Both the position numbers and the translations under genes were made by a program. Under the pieces are notes generated by a model that was given only the letters and a program-made list of their open reading frames with translations, was not told the origin of the DNA and ran no database searches. From an uncultured Cohaesibacter sp. (GTDB lineage Bacteria > Pseudomonadota > Alphaproteobacteria > Rhizobiales > Cohaesibacteraceae): a stretch of DNA of 64,000 bases. Shown here one piece after another: positions 8,369 through 17,654 of this stretch. The stretch is from positions 186,001-250,000 of the forward strand of contig NZ_OY821667.1 in the NCBI RefSeq assembly GCF_963682185.1, in the 5' to 3' direction. Position 1 is the first letter of the stretch, and the number at the start of each line of letters is the position of its first letter.

Positions 8369-10060
8369 CTACATATTGGGGTATGTCGGCCCTCCACCGC
8401 CTTCGGGGACGGTCCATGTGATGTTGCCGTTCGGATCCTTGATGTCACAAGTCTTGCAATGGACGCAGTTGGCGGCGTTGATGACATAGCTTGGCTCATC
8501 GCCGCTTTCATCCCATTCATAAACCGCCGCCGGACAGAAGCGTTGGGAAAGACCGGCATAGACATCATGCTCGGACCTTTTCTGCAGGGCCTCGTCGGCA
8601 ACCACCAGATGGCAGGGCTGATCTTCCTCATGGTTGGCACCCGAGAGATAAACCGAACTCAGGCGATCAAAGGTGATCTCGCCATCCGGCTTGGGATAGT
8701 CGATTGGTTTGCACTGGGCTGCGGGCAGGGTGGCCTTCGCGTCCGTTTTGCCATGAGCCAGTGTGCCAAAGAATGAGAAGCCGAACAGTGTGTTGGTCCA
8801 CATGTCGAGACCACCAAGGCCCACGCCGAGAAGCAGACCCAGTTTGGCCCAAAGCGGCTTGACGTTGCGCACCTTGAACAGATCCTTGCCAATCGGGCCC
8901 TTGCGCCAGCTTTCCTCGAAGGCGACAAGTTCGTCATTGGCGCGTCCTTCAATCAAGGCGTTAACAACGGCGTTGGCAGCAAATATGCCCGAATCCATGG
9001 CATTGTGAATGCCCTTGATGCGCGGAACATTGACGAAGCCCGCGGCACAACCGATCAGCGCTCCACCGGGGAAGGTGAGGCGCGGCACTGACTGATAGCC
9101 GCCTTCGGCAATGCAGCGGGCGCCATAGGAAAGGCGCTTGCCCCCTTCAAACAACGGCTTGACCGTCGGATGGGTCTTGAAGCGCTGGAATTCTTCAAAC
9201 GGGGAGAGATAGGGGTTCTTGTAGTTGAGATAGACCACAAGACCTACGGCAACCTGATTGTCTTCCATGTGATAAAGGAAGGAACCGCCACCGGTGGCGC
9301 TGTCCAGCGGCCAGCCGAAGCTATGCTCGATCAGACCTTCCTGATGCTTGGCCGGGTCGACTTCCCAGATTTCCTTGATGCCAAGGCCGAATTTCGGCAC
9401 ATCGCAATCCTTGTCCAGCGCATATTTGCCAATCAACTGCTTGGCCAGCGACCCGCGCACGCCTTCGCTGATCAGCGTATATTTGCCCAAAAGCTCCATG
9501 CCGCGCATGTAGGTGTCCTTGGGCTGGCCATCCTTGCCAAGGCCCATGTCGCCGGTGGCGACCCCGCGCACCGCGCCCTTGTCGTCATAGAGCAATTCTG
9601 CGGCGGCAAAACCGGGATAGACTTCCACGCCCATCTCTTCGGCCTTTTCAGCCAGCCAGCGGCACAGATTGCCAAGAGAAATGATATAGTTGCCATGGTT
9701 ATGCATCAGCGGCGGCATGATGAAGCCGGGAAGACCGATCGCGCCGGCAGGTCCGAGCAGGCGGAACTTGTCTTTCTTGACAGCCACTTTCACCGGGCAG
9801 CTTTCATCTTCTTTCCAGTCGGGGATAAGGCGGCTGAGCGCCACCGGATCAATCACCGCGCCGGAAAGAATATGCGCGCCCACTTCCGAGCCCTTCTCCA
9901 GAACCACCACCGAGATATCTTCATTCTTCTCGGCTGCCTGTTGCTTGATGCGAATGGCGGCAGACAGCCCGGCAGGCCCTGCACCAACGATCACCACGTC
10001 GAATTCCATGCTTTCGCGTTCAGGAAGTTCGTTCACTTCAGTTCCGTTCGACTCTGTCAT
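8369..10060 (-). CDS. Electron-transfer-flavoprotein:ubiquinone oxidoreductase
   Basis: This is a 563-residue ETF-QO, the membrane-bound enzyme that takes electrons from ETF (fed by acyl-CoA and other dehydrogenases) to ubiquinone. The FAD Rossmann motif VIVGAGPAGLSAA lies near residues 25-37. The middle contains the GWPLDSATGGGSFLYHMEDN region of the family. The C-terminus carries the [4Fe-4S] ligands in CVHCKTCDIK plus an upstream Cys (RFCPAAVY), then the ferredoxin-like NITWTVPEGGGGPTYPNM ending. Length and ending match the family. It is probably monocistronic; no etfAB is next to it here. Confidence 0.96.
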   Translation of the reverse strand: MTESNGTEVNELPERESMEFDVVIVGAGPAGLSAAIRIKQQAAEKNEDISVVVLEKGSEVGAHILSGAVIDPVALSRLIPDWKEDESCPVKVAVKKDKFRLLGPAGAIGLPGFIMPPLMHNHGNYIISLGNLCRWLAEKAEEMGVEVYPGFAAAELLYDDKGAVRGVATGDMGLGKDGQPKDTYMRGMELLGKYTLISEGVRGSLAKQLIGKYALDKDCDVPKFGLGIKEIWEVDPAKHQEGLIEHSFGWPLDSATGGGSFLYHMEDNQVAVGLVVYLNYKNPYLSPFEEFQRFKTHPTVKPLFEGGKRLSYGARCIAEGGYQSVPRLTFPGGALIGCAAGFVNVPRIKGIHNAMDSGIFAANAVVNALIEGRANDELVAFEESWRKGPIGKDLFKVRNVKPLWAKLGLLLGVGLGGLDMWTNTLFGFSFFGTLAHGKTDAKATLPAAQCKPIDYPKPDGEITFDRLSSVYLSGANHEEDQPCHLVVADEALQKRSEHDVYAGLSQRFCPAAVYEWDESGDEPSYVINAANCVHCKTCDIKDPNGNITWTVPEGGGGPTYPNM

Positions 10061-10149
10061 GTGAAGGTCCTTTTCATTATTCGGTCGAAAGGCCGATGAA
10101 ATTCGGTTTCGAAATTCGCTGAGGGGGGAATGACGGGTGGTCCAATTTA

Positions 10150-10192
10150 GAAAAACCGGGCCCTCCTGTTTATGTTGATGGGGAGGGCCCGG
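10150..10192 (-). terminator. Strong Rho-independent terminator of the TRAP operon
   Basis: A perfect 11-bp GC-rich stem (10156-10166 with 10182-10192) is preceded by AAAAA on the plus strand, which becomes a T-run after the stem on the minus strand. It sits 16 bp beyond the stop of the FAD-linked oxidase and ends the minus-strand TRAP operon. Confidence 0.85.
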
Positions 10193-10207
10193 TATGTTTG
10201 TCTGTGA

Positions 10208-11620
10208 TCAAGGGAGCAAGATGCGGGGGTTCATGAGATTGTCTGGATCCAGCGCGGCCTTGATCCGTTTCATGGCGTCGAGACGAACAGGATCAATCAG
10301 GCGTGCCATCTCATCGGTTAGTTTGCGACCGAGGCCATGTTCTGCCGAGAAGGTGCCTCCGACAGCCTGCGCCACATTATGGATGGCTTCTTCCACCTCG
10401 AGTTCCTTGGCAGGCTTGTCCGGGTATGTTTCCCAGATTTCGCGAGGGAACATGACGATATAATGGACGTTCCCATCCGCGAGATGGGCTACAATCTGTC
10501 GCGTTGTTTGAGGAAATTTCTCTGCGGTGACAATGTCAGCCTGTCTGACGAATTCCGCGACGGCGGACGGGCGCACAGACGTATCAAGCACAACGCCAAT
10601 GCCGTTTAGCTGGTTTGCTTCCGTCACAGAATGGCGAAAATGCCAAATTTCAGCCGCCTGTGTTTCGTTTTGGGCGATCACAGCATCGCAAATGAGCCCT
10701 TCTTCCATTGGCGGAACGAGGACTTCTTCAAGCAGTTCGTTCAAATTATCCGTAGGCCTTGGCGTTGCGATCTCGGTGATGAGCGAATAAGCGGGCACTT
10801 CGGAAAGCGGCATCCGCACCTCGCTCATATTACGGAGCACGCAATTGATTTCGCCATCATCAACAAGCTCCAGCGCTTCGACATCGGCACCAAAGGATGA
10901 TCGAATTGTGCTGGCAACCTTGAGGGCGGAGTCGATGTCATCAAACCCTAGCCATGCAACTGCCTTGCTGGTCATACACGGTGACAGACGCAGAACAGCG
11001 CCGGTAACAATGCCCAACGTTCCTTCCGCTCCCGCTACGAGTTGGGTGAGATTATAGCCAGTGTTATTCTTCCGCAGCCCCTGCAATTCATTGAGGATAC
11101 TGCCATCGGCAAGCACCACTTCCACACCTGCGGTGAGGTCTCGCATGGAGCCATAGCGCAATACGCCAGTTCCGCCCGCATTTGTTGAAATGAGCCCTCC
11201 GATTTGAGCTGTCCCGTCAGCACCCAAATAGAGAGGAAACTGCATGTTGAGCTTTTCAGCTTCCTGATGCACTTCAGCAAGGGTCAAGCCTGCATCGACT
11301 GTCAGAAGACATGAAAGCGGGTCAGCCTCGCGCAGCTTTCTCATGCGCTTAAGGCAGATAACGACTCCCTTTTCAGGCACAGCCCCATAGCAAAGGCCCG
11401 TGTTACCGCCTTGCGGATAAATGGGAACACCACGTTTGGTAATTGCCTTTACGGCTTTGCTGACTTCTTCAGTGGACTGGGGAAGCAGCACTGCGATAGC
11501 GCTGCCCACCCGACGATGGCGAAAATCCGTTACATAGGGTTCCATGTCTTCTGGCGCGGTGAGGATGCCCTTTGGACCGAGAAGATCAGACAATTCGCCT
11601 ATTAGGTCTGAATGTTCCAT
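10208..11620 (-). CDS. FAD-linked D-2-hydroxyacid dehydrogenase (GlcD/D2HGDH-type)
   Basis: This 470-residue flavoprotein has the FAD_binding_4 (VAO-type) domain with YPQGGNTGLCYGAVP and GGTGVLRYGSMRDLTAGVEVV. Its C-terminal FAD-oxidase domain ends in FSAEHGLGRKLTDEMARL and PDNLMNPRILLP. Family members oxidise D-lactate, glycolate, D-2-hydroxyglutarate or similar acids. It is the last gene of the TRAP operon, 2 bp after the DapA-family gene and followed by a strong terminator. An FMN oxidase for L-2-hydroxyacids is encoded divergently upstream of the operon, so both enantiomers may be handled. The substrate is not determined. Confidence 0.88.
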   Translation of the reverse strand: MEHSDLIGELSDLLGPKGILTAPEDMEPYVTDFRHRRVGSAIAVLLPQSTEEVSKAVKAITKRGVPIYPQGGNTGLCYGAVPEKGVVICLKRMRKLREADPLSCLLTVDAGLTLAEVHQEAEKLNMQFPLYLGADGTAQIGGLISTNAGGTGVLRYGSMRDLTAGVEVVLADGSILNELQGLRKNNTGYNLTQLVAGAEGTLGIVTGAVLRLSPCMTSKAVAWLGFDDIDSALKVASTIRSSFGADVEALELVDDGEINCVLRNMSEVRMPLSEVPAYSLITEIATPRPTDNLNELLEEVLVPPMEEGLICDAVIAQNETQAAEIWHFRHSVTEANQLNGIGVVLDTSVRPSAVAEFVRQADIVTAEKFPQTTRQIVAHLADGNVHYIVMFPREIWETYPDKPAKELEVEEAIHNVAQAVGGTFSAEHGLGRKLTDEMARLIDPVRLDAMKRIKAALDPDNLMNPRILLP

Positions 11621-11622
11621 TG

Positions 11623-12522
11623 TTATGCTGCCAGACTTCCGTCAAACCCCTTGAGGGCATCCTGCAACCTGGCAAGTGTAACATCGCTTGGCTCGGAAAG
11701 CGGCAAGCGTACGCCCCCCATATCCATGCCCGCCATGCCCATATATTTTTTGAGCGGCCCGGGATTGGTCTCGGCGTAGATGGCGCTCAGCACCGGATCA
11801 ATCTTATATTGCATGGCAAGAGCTGCTTTAAGATCGCCTTGGGAAGCAAGCTTGAAGATTTCCAGCCAATATTCCGGATAGATGGATGCGGAGGCCAAGA
11901 CACCACCAACAGCCCCTTGAGCAATATGCGTGGCAAAGAGTGGCTCCTCTCCGGAGAGCACAGCCAGTTTGTCGCCCGCTTCACGAATGGCGGCCAAAAA
12001 CTGCGGCATATCATAATTCGAATATTTCATTCCGATGATGGCGCCATCGTCGGCCAACGCGCTATATGTCGCCGGGTCAAGTGCAGCTCCGGTGCGGCGC
12101 GGAATTTCATAAGCCAGCAACGGCAGATCGATGGCTTCGCGATAATTATTGAAATAACGGCGCATGCCATCTTGAGACCCGACAGCATAATAAGGTGTGA
12201 CAAGCATCAAGCCGCTCGCACCTGCGGCCTTGAAATCACGCCCGGCATCCAGAGAGTCATGATAACCGGTGGATAGAACGCCCGGCATGACGGGTGCGCC
12301 GTCGGCAGCTTCAACGCAAGCCGCAACAATGTCTGCGCGCTCCTGACGCGAAAGGGCAGGATATTCCCCCGTACCACCAATGGGCACAATGCCTGTGGCT
12401 CCAGCGCTGATCTGACGTTTTACCAGCGCTTTGAGACCTTCGATATTGACTGATTTGTCTTCATTGAATGGCGTTACGATAGCAGTAAACAGCCCAACGA
12501 CATCTGATTTTGAAAGAGACAT
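11623..12522 (-). CDS. DapA-family (DHDPS/NAL superfamily) lyase
   Basis: This is a 299-residue TIM-barrel class I aldolase-type enzyme. It shows GLFTAIVTPFNEDKSVN at the start, GGTGEYPALSRQER (substrate-carboxylate loop), a conserved Tyr in VTPYYAVG and the Schiff-base Lys in GMKYSNYD. Paralogs split or form bonds to pyruvate: dihydrodipicolinate, N-acetylneuraminate, 2-keto-3-deoxy sugar acids or hydroxyproline-derived rings. Its location in a TRAP uptake operon argues for a catabolic keto-acid lyase rather than lysine synthesis. The exact reaction is open. Confidence 0.87.
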   Translation of the reverse strand: MSLSKSDVVGLFTAIVTPFNEDKSVNIEGLKALVKRQISAGATGIVPIGGTGEYPALSRQERADIVAACVEAADGAPVMPGVLSTGYHDSLDAGRDFKAAGASGLMLVTPYYAVGSQDGMRRYFNNYREAIDLPLLAYEIPRRTGAALDPATYSALADDGAIIGMKYSNYDMPQFLAAIREAGDKLAVLSGEEPLFATHIAQGAVGGVLASASIYPEYWLEIFKLASQGDLKAALAMQYKIDPVLSAIYAETNPGPLKKYMGMAGMDMGGVRLPLSEPSDVTLARLQDALKGFDGSLAA

Positions 12523-12546
12523 GGAATTTATCCTTATTGACTTAAA

Positions 12547-13848
12547 TTAGTTGAACCCAAAAAGCCGAGGCAGGGTCAGAGACAGCGCGGGGACGTATGT
12601 CACAAGACCGAGGACGATCAGATTTGATGCGAGGAATGGCAACGCAGCCTTCACAATCTTGCCCAGAGAAACACCCGAGATCGATGAACCCAGATACAAG
12701 GCCAATCCATAAGGGGGTGTCATCAGGCCAATCATGACGTTGAGCACCATGACCACGCCGAAATGGACGGGATCGACACCCATTGACGCCAGGATGGGAG
12801 TGAAGAGCGGAGCGAATAAAAGAAGCTGCACGGAGTCGCCAATCCAGAGACCATTGATCAGGAAGAAGATGTTCAGGATTAGCAAAAGGACCCAAGGCTG
12901 GAGGTCATAGGCGACAACCAGTTCGTGCAGCTGATAAGGAAGGCGCTCATTGGCGAGTATCCATGAAATGACGGATGCAAAACCAACGATCAGATACACC
13001 GAAGCAGACGTTCTGATCGAACGATCAAGGATGGCCCACAGAGCCTTGAGCGTCAGGTTTCTGTAGGCGAGAACACCTACAAGCAATGCATAGAAAACAG
13101 CAATCGCAGCGGCTTCCGTCGCCGTAAATACGCCCGAGAGAATACCTCCCAGAATAATCAACGGCATGAAGATCGCGAAGAATGCGTTGTAGATGATATG
13201 CAGTGCCAGAGCCATTGTCAGTCCGGCGATCGGATTGGCCTTGAAGCCGCGCCGACGGGCCATGATGAAGATGACGAGCATCTGCCCCAGCCCCAGCATC
13301 AGGCCAGGAATGGCGCCACCCAAAAATAGCGCAGCAATGGAAACGTTGGTGAGAGCCGCAAACATGATGAGCGGAATGGATGGCGGAATGATAGGCCCCT
13401 GAATGGCCGAGCTAACGGTTAGGGCTGCCGAAAAATCTTTCGGATATCCGTCCTTTTCCATCATCTTGATTTCAATTGGGCCAAGCGCTGAAATATCTGC
13501 CAGAGCAGAACCGGACACGCCAGAAAACAGCATGGAGCCGACAACGTTTACATAGGCAAGACCACCGCGAAGACGGCCAACAAGCAAACGGGAAAGGTTG
13601 ACAAGCCGTTCTGTCATGCCAATGGAACTCATGATTTCGCCCGCTATGATAAACAGCGGAATCGAGAGCCAGATAAACACATCCATACCCGTGAAGAATT
13701 TATGTGCATAGATGTGAAGCATTGGCATCATGCCAGGCTTGATAAAGAAATAGGCAAGCCCGGCAAACCCGATGGCGAAAATGACCGGACTACCCAGCAT
13801 CATGAGCAGGAGCAACAGTCCGATGATTGCGAAAAGTGGTTGGTCCAC
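12547..13848 (-). CDS. TRAP transporter large permease (DctM type)
   Basis: This 433-residue membrane protein has 12-13 segments, including the family patterns SVMLFSGVSGSALADISALG, GPIIPPSIPLIMFAAL and LLNIFFLINGLW. The DctM subunit carries the solute across the inner membrane using a sodium gradient. It follows DctQ by 2 bp and precedes the DapA-family lyase gene by 24 bp in the same minus-strand operon. Length is normal for the family. Confidence 0.93.
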   Translation of the reverse strand: MDQPLFAIIGLLLLLMMLGSPVIFAIGFAGLAYFFIKPGMMPMLHIYAHKFFTGMDVFIWLSIPLFIIAGEIMSSIGMTERLVNLSRLLVGRLRGGLAYVNVVGSMLFSGVSGSALADISALGPIEIKMMEKDGYPKDFSAALTVSSAIQGPIIPPSIPLIMFAALTNVSIAALFLGGAIPGLMLGLGQMLVIFIMARRRGFKANPIAGLTMALALHIIYNAFFAIFMPLIILGGILSGVFTATEAAAIAVFYALLVGVLAYRNLTLKALWAILDRSIRTSASVYLIVGFASVISWILANERLPYQLHELVVAYDLQPWVLLLILNIFFLINGLWIGDSVQLLLFAPLFTPILASMGVDPVHFGVVMVLNVMIGLMTPPYGLALYLGSSISGVSLGKIVKAALPFLASNLIVLGLVTYVPALSLTLPRLFGFN

Positions 13849-13850
13849 GA

Positions 13851-14366
13851 TTAGAGCTCCGATTTAAGGATGGACGGACCGCTGGATGCAGGCCCTTTGA
13901 GGACTTCCTTAATCGCCAGAGCAAACATCTGGAACATCATCAACACCGCACCGACGGGCACGGACAGATAGATCCAGAAAAAGGAAATACCGATTGTCAC
14001 AGATTGGCGGCGCAAGCCGAACATGGCATTCTCCATGCCTTTCCAGGCAAGGATGGCCAGCAGGACAACAAGAAGCAGGCGGAAAAGTGCATTGCGATAT
14101 TTGAGCCAGTTTTTGGGCCACAAAGCATCAAAGAAGTCTACGCGGACCAGCTGCTCGTCTTTCACCAGCAGGCTGCCAGCGAGCATCACCACCCAAATCA
14201 TCAGATAACGAGAGGCTTCTTCTGGCCAAGGCAGAGAGGAGGAGAAGCCATAGCGCAGAATGACCTGAATAAAGAGCAAGGCAGCGATGGTCATCAAAAG
14301 CACGCGCGCGCATGCCGAGGCGATGGCAGCCAGAAGCGAAGAAACAGTTTCAAGAAAAGTGAACAT
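13851..14366 (-). CDS. TRAP transporter small permease (DctQ type)
   Basis: This is a 171-residue protein with four predicted membrane helices. The family motif PWPEEASRYLMIWVVMLAG lies near residue 60 and DFFDALWPKNWL-type residues follow. It scaffolds the large DctM subunit. It lies between the binding protein and DctM, 72 bp downstream of the former. Confidence 0.9.
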   Translation of the reverse strand: MFTFLETVSSLLAAIASACARVLLMTIAALLFIQVILRYGFSSSLPWPEEASRYLMIWVVMLAGSLLVKDEQLVRVDFFDALWPKNWLKYRNALFRLLLVVLLAILAWKGMENAMFGLRRQSVTIGISFFWIYLSVPVGAVLMMFQMFALAIKEVLKGPASSGPSILKSEL

Positions 14367-14438
14367 GGGACCCCTATCAAAATGAAACTAAGAGCAGGCC
14401 AATGGAATGGCCTGCAATTAACTTGTGGGATCGTGCTC

Positions 14439-15464
14439 TTACTGAGCCTGTGCGTCTGCGACAGCAGCTTTCAGCTCTTCAATGATTTCCGAACCGATTT
14501 CCTTGGACAGAATCTCGGCAACCGGACCTTGAGCGGCATCAACGAACTGCTGGAATTCGGCAGCATTCGGCTGGTAGATTTCAACACCTGCAGCGCGGAT
14601 TTTGGCCAGATCCTGAGATTCCTTGGCTGCGATTACACCGAGCATAGCAAAGGTTGCTTCGGCGGAAGCGGTTTCAAACGCCAATTTGTCGTCTGCGGAC
14701 AGAGACTGCCAGTAATCTTCGTTGATGGTGATGAGGGGCATATTCACCAGATGGTGGTCCAGAGTGTAATATTTCTGCACTTCCTGCAGGTTGGCCATCA
14801 ACATGGTGTAAGGCGCATTTTCCTGTCCATCAACGACGCCTGTCTGCAAGGCACTATAAAGCTCAGCCCAGGCAATTGGGGTTGGAGATGCTCCCAGAGC
14901 CTTGACCATTTCAACGTGGATAGGGATCTGCTGCGTGCGCATTTTCATGCCAACCATATCAGCAGGAGTCTTGATCATTTTTGTCGAGCTGGAGAAGTTG
15001 CGGAACGCAGAAGGCAAGTAAGAAAGAATGCGAATGCCTGAAGCTTCTGCAATTTTGTCCGCCAGATCCTTGCCGAATTTGCCATCAAGCACTTTACGGG
15101 CGATGGCCGTGGACGGGAAGGAGTAGGGCAGCTCGAGAACGGATGCGATAGGGGCGTAGGAAGCGATGTGACCGGCGTTCAGCCCACCAACCATCTGCAG
15201 GGTGCCGCGCGCATTTTGTTCTGCCAGAGATTCCAGATCACCCATCTGACCATTCGGATAGACTTCGACGTCATATTTACCTGCGGTCTGAGCACCAAGG
15301 CTGGAAGAAAACACTTCGGTCCAGGTCCAGTAGGTATTTTGAAGAAGATCGCCTTCACCATCGACATGGGCGAATTTTACCGTCTCGGCCTGGGCGGCCA
15401 GAGTCCCGGCAACAAGGGCGGCGGAAAGGAGAGCGCCAAAACGCATTTTACGAATAAAACTCAT
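14439..15464 (-). CDS. TRAP transporter solute-binding protein (DctP type)
   Basis: This is a 341-residue periplasmic receptor with a Sec signal peptide (cleavage near AAQA-ET, residues 24-27). The mature region contains the DctP patterns YPNGQMGDLESLAEQNARGTLQM and the ligand-clamping KMRTQQIPIHVEMVKALGASPTPIAWAELYSALQTGVVDGQENAP region, including the conserved Arg of MKMRTQ. It is the first gene of the minus-strand TRAP operon. Ligands of this family are mostly carboxylates; the enzyme neighbours suggest 2-hydroxy- or 2-keto acids. Confidence 0.93.
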   Translation of the reverse strand: MSFIRKMRFGALLSAALVAGTLAAQAETVKFAHVDGEGDLLQNTYWTWTEVFSSSLGAQTAGKYDVEVYPNGQMGDLESLAEQNARGTLQMVGGLNAGHIASYAPIASVLELPYSFPSTAIARKVLDGKFGKDLADKIAEASGIRILSYLPSAFRNFSSSTKMIKTPADMVGMKMRTQQIPIHVEMVKALGASPTPIAWAELYSALQTGVVDGQENAPYTMLMANLQEVQKYYTLDHHLVNMPLITINEDYWQSLSADDKLAFETASAEATFAMLGVIAAKESQDLAKIRAAGVEIYQPNAAEFQQFVDAAQGPVAEILSKEIGSEIIEELKAAVADAQAQ

Positions 15465-15554
15465 GTTTGTTCCCTTTTTTAAGGCTAGTTTTTGGAAGGT
15501 TTATTTTTGTTTATGAACATGAGTTTTGCAGGGAGTTCTACTTTAGTCAACAAA

Positions 15555-15572
15555 ATTTTCTTATACGAAAAT
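15555..15572. promoter_or_regulatory. Candidate operator dyad in the TRAP/XRE divergent spacer
   Basis: An inverted repeat, ATTTTC (15555-15560) and GAAAAT (15567-15572), lies in the AT-rich 15465-15806 spacer between dctP (minus) and the XRE-cupin gene (plus). It is a reasonable binding site for the adjacent regulator, based on position and symmetry only. Confidence 0.35.
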
Positions 15573-15806
15573 AATTCTCCCATTAATTGAATATTGTCTC
15601 AGATTCGACTAACATTCAAATCAAAGGAATCGTTATGTCTCCTGCCAGAATCCATATTTATCAGTTAAAACAGCCGGATATGATGAGAAATATTCGCAAA
15701 ATCAGTTAAAAAGAGAAATCAAATGATAGAAAAATTTTCCCATATGACGATAATGACGTTTGGGGAAAAGTCAAACATAGCTTCATTTGAAGGGGGGAGT
15801 CGAGAA

Positions 15807-16406
15807 ATGGTTCGACCTGCTGCGGCAAAAGCCAGTGCCAATAGTGAGAGTGAAAGCGAACTGATCGCGGAGCGTATCGTATCTATTCGCAAGGATCTCA
15901 AAATGACTTTGCAGGAATGCTCCAAGCTATCCGGTGTTGCAGTGTCTACCTTGTCCAAGATTGAGCGGTGCGAACTCTCCCCGACCATATCAACACTTCA
16001 GAAGATTGCAGCGGGCTTTTCCCTGGAATTGACCGAACTGCTAACACCTTCCCGCTCGGTCTATGCCCCCGGGCGTCGCGCCGTTAGCCGAAGTGGATAT
16101 GGACGCTCACACAGCTCCAATTCCTGCGACAATATCCTGCTGTGCAGCGAATTGAAAAACAAGCGCATGATTCCCATTCGAACGAAAGTGACGGCGCGCA
16201 GCACGGATGACTACAAGGATTGGCCCAAGAGCGATGCAGAGATCTATCTATTTGTTCTCTCAGGCTCCTGCGTCGTGCACTCAAGGGATTACGAACCGCT
16301 CGTGCTGGAGCCCGGAGATTCTGTCTATTACGATGCCAGCAGCGAGCATTGTTGGACCTCCATCGGAGACAGGGATGCGGAAGTCATGTGGGTCATGAGT
16401 GCCTAA
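15807..16406 (+). CDS. XRE-family regulator with C-terminal cupin domain
   Basis: This is a 199-residue regulator with an N-terminal helix-turn-helix (about residues 18-75; MTLQECSKLSGVAVSTLSKIERCELSPT) and a C-terminal single-cupin sensor (LVLEPGDSVYYDASSEHCWTS). Such MerR-unrelated XRE-cupin proteins typically sense a small metabolite and control the adjacent catabolic genes. The frame extends to 15723, but the GGGGGGAG about 7 bases before the ATG at 15807 makes that the better start. It is divergent from the TRAP operon and runs into the FMN-oxidase gene, so it likely controls both. Confidence 0.87.
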   Translation: MVRPAAAKASANSESESELIAERIVSIRKDLKMTLQECSKLSGVAVSTLSKIERCELSPTISTLQKIAAGFSLELTELLTPSRSVYAPGRRAVSRSGYGRSHSSNSCDNILLCSELKNKRMIPIRTKVTARSTDDYKDWPKSDAEIYLFVLSGSCVVHSRDYEPLVLEPGDSVYYDASSEHCWTSIGDRDAEVMWVMSA

Positions 16407-16410
16407 CCCG

Positions 16411-17511
16411 ATGCGTTTTCGCAGCTACGATGATGCCAGAAAAATCACCCGTCGCCGACTGCCAAAAGGCTTGTTTGACTATATCGACCGCGGGGTTGGC
16501 GAAGAAGCGTCGCTGAGAGCGTTATACGATTCTTTGAATGAGACCATCATCGTGCCGCGGGTTCTCTCCGGGATTGTTGATCCGGACCTGACGACAGAGC
16601 TATTCGGCCGACGCTATTCTGCACCATTCATCATAGCGCCAACCGCCATGGCAGGACTGGTCCACCCAGGCGGAGAAGTCGCTCTTGCCAAAGCATCTCA
16701 AAAATTTGGAATACCCTTTTGCCTTTCCACCCAATCGCTGAGCAGTGTTGATGAAATCGCAAAAGCCGTGCCCGAGCTGGATATATGGATGCAGATATAT
16801 CTGTGGCAGGATATCAGTCATTCCGACCTGATGTTAAAACGGGCATGGGATGCAGGAGCACGCGTCGCTGTCATGACCGTGGACACTCCCAAGGGGTCGC
16901 GCAAGGAATGGAACATGCGCAGCGGCTTTGACATGCCGTTTCGAATCTCGCCGCGAAGCCTCTGTGATCTCGCGCTCCGGCCCGGATGGCTGTTGAATGT
17001 AATCCTTCCCCATCTTTTGCGCAGCGGCCTTCCGGCCATGAACAATTATCCTTCAGGCATGCGCCCCAAATTAATCGGCCAAAAGGTTCGCCCTGACTTG
17101 TCCCTCAAACGAGGCCTATCGTGGGACGATGTAGCCTGGTTGAGAGACAGATGGTCCGGACCTTTGATCCTGAAGGGTATTCTGTCGCCCGAGGATGCGG
17201 AAAAAGCGATCGCTTTGGGAGCTGATGGCCTGGTTGTATCCTCTCATGGCGCGCGGAACTTCGATGCATCTCCCGCTCCGATCCATGTGCTGCCCGCCAT
17301 AGCATCACAATGTGACGGCCGAATAGCGGTCATGGCAGACAGCGGCATCCGTAGAGGCCTTGATGTGTTGCGCTATCAGGAAAAGGGAGCAACGGCCGTG
17401 ATGTTGGGTCGATTGCCAATTTATGCCTTGGCATCGGGGGGCATGGCGGGAGTAGTCCGAGCCCTTGAAATCTTGGGAGAAGAGCTATCCGAAGCGCTTC
17501 GGTACAGATAA
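16411..17511 (+). CDS. FMN-dependent alpha-hydroxy-acid dehydrogenase (LldD type)
   Basis: This 366-residue TIM-barrel flavoprotein belongs to the L-lactate dehydrogenase/glycolate oxidase family. It shows the starting FRSYDDARKITRRRLPKGLFDYIDRG, APTAMAGLVHPGGEVALAKA, LKGILSPEDAEKAIALGADG, and the catalytic His-Gly-x-Arg in SSHGARNFDASPAPIHVLP. ADSGIRRGLDVLR and MLGRLPIYALASGG follow. It should oxidise an L-2-hydroxy acid to the keto acid. A GTG at 16399 overlapping the regulator gene is an alternative start; neither has a strong ribosome site, which suggests coupling to the upstream gene. Confidence 0.88.
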   Translation: MRFRSYDDARKITRRRLPKGLFDYIDRGVGEEASLRALYDSLNETIIVPRVLSGIVDPDLTTELFGRRYSAPFIIAPTAMAGLVHPGGEVALAKASQKFGIPFCLSTQSLSSVDEIAKAVPELDIWMQIYLWQDISHSDLMLKRAWDAGARVAVMTVDTPKGSRKEWNMRSGFDMPFRISPRSLCDLALRPGWLLNVILPHLLRSGLPAMNNYPSGMRPKLIGQKVRPDLSLKRGLSWDDVAWLRDRWSGPLILKGILSPEDAEKAIALGADGLVVSSHGARNFDASPAPIHVLPAIASQCDGRIAVMADSGIRRGLDVLRYQEKGATAVMLGRLPIYALASGGMAGVVRALEILGEELSEALRYR

Positions 17512-17555
17512 TAAGGTGATGCAAGACAGGATCTTCACCGTTGCGAATGACCGGT

Positions 17556-17584
17556 AAGGCTCGCGACTGCCAATCACGAGCCTT
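17556..17584 (+). terminator. Hairpin after the FMN oxidase gene
   Basis: An 8-bp perfect stem, AAGGCTCG (17556-17563) with CGAGCCTT (17577-17584), lies in the short convergent gap before the histidine-kinase gene. It has no clear T-run, so terminator function is only probable; it could serve both directions. Confidence 0.4.
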
Positions 17585-17654
17585 CATGACCGTCTTTGAT
17601 TTGTAATACACTTCATGGGACCAATTCGTTCCCATACCGTTATTGAGAGAGCTG

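Noticed and set aside
9170-10099. Plus-strand frame of about 310 codons over ETF-QO
   Set aside because: A shadow of a well-conserved gene on the other strand.
13827-15041. Long plus-strand frame (about 400 codons) across the TRAP genes
   Set aside because: It is antisense to dctM start, dctQ and dctP, which have clear family motifs; its translation is His/Gln-rich and unrecognisable.
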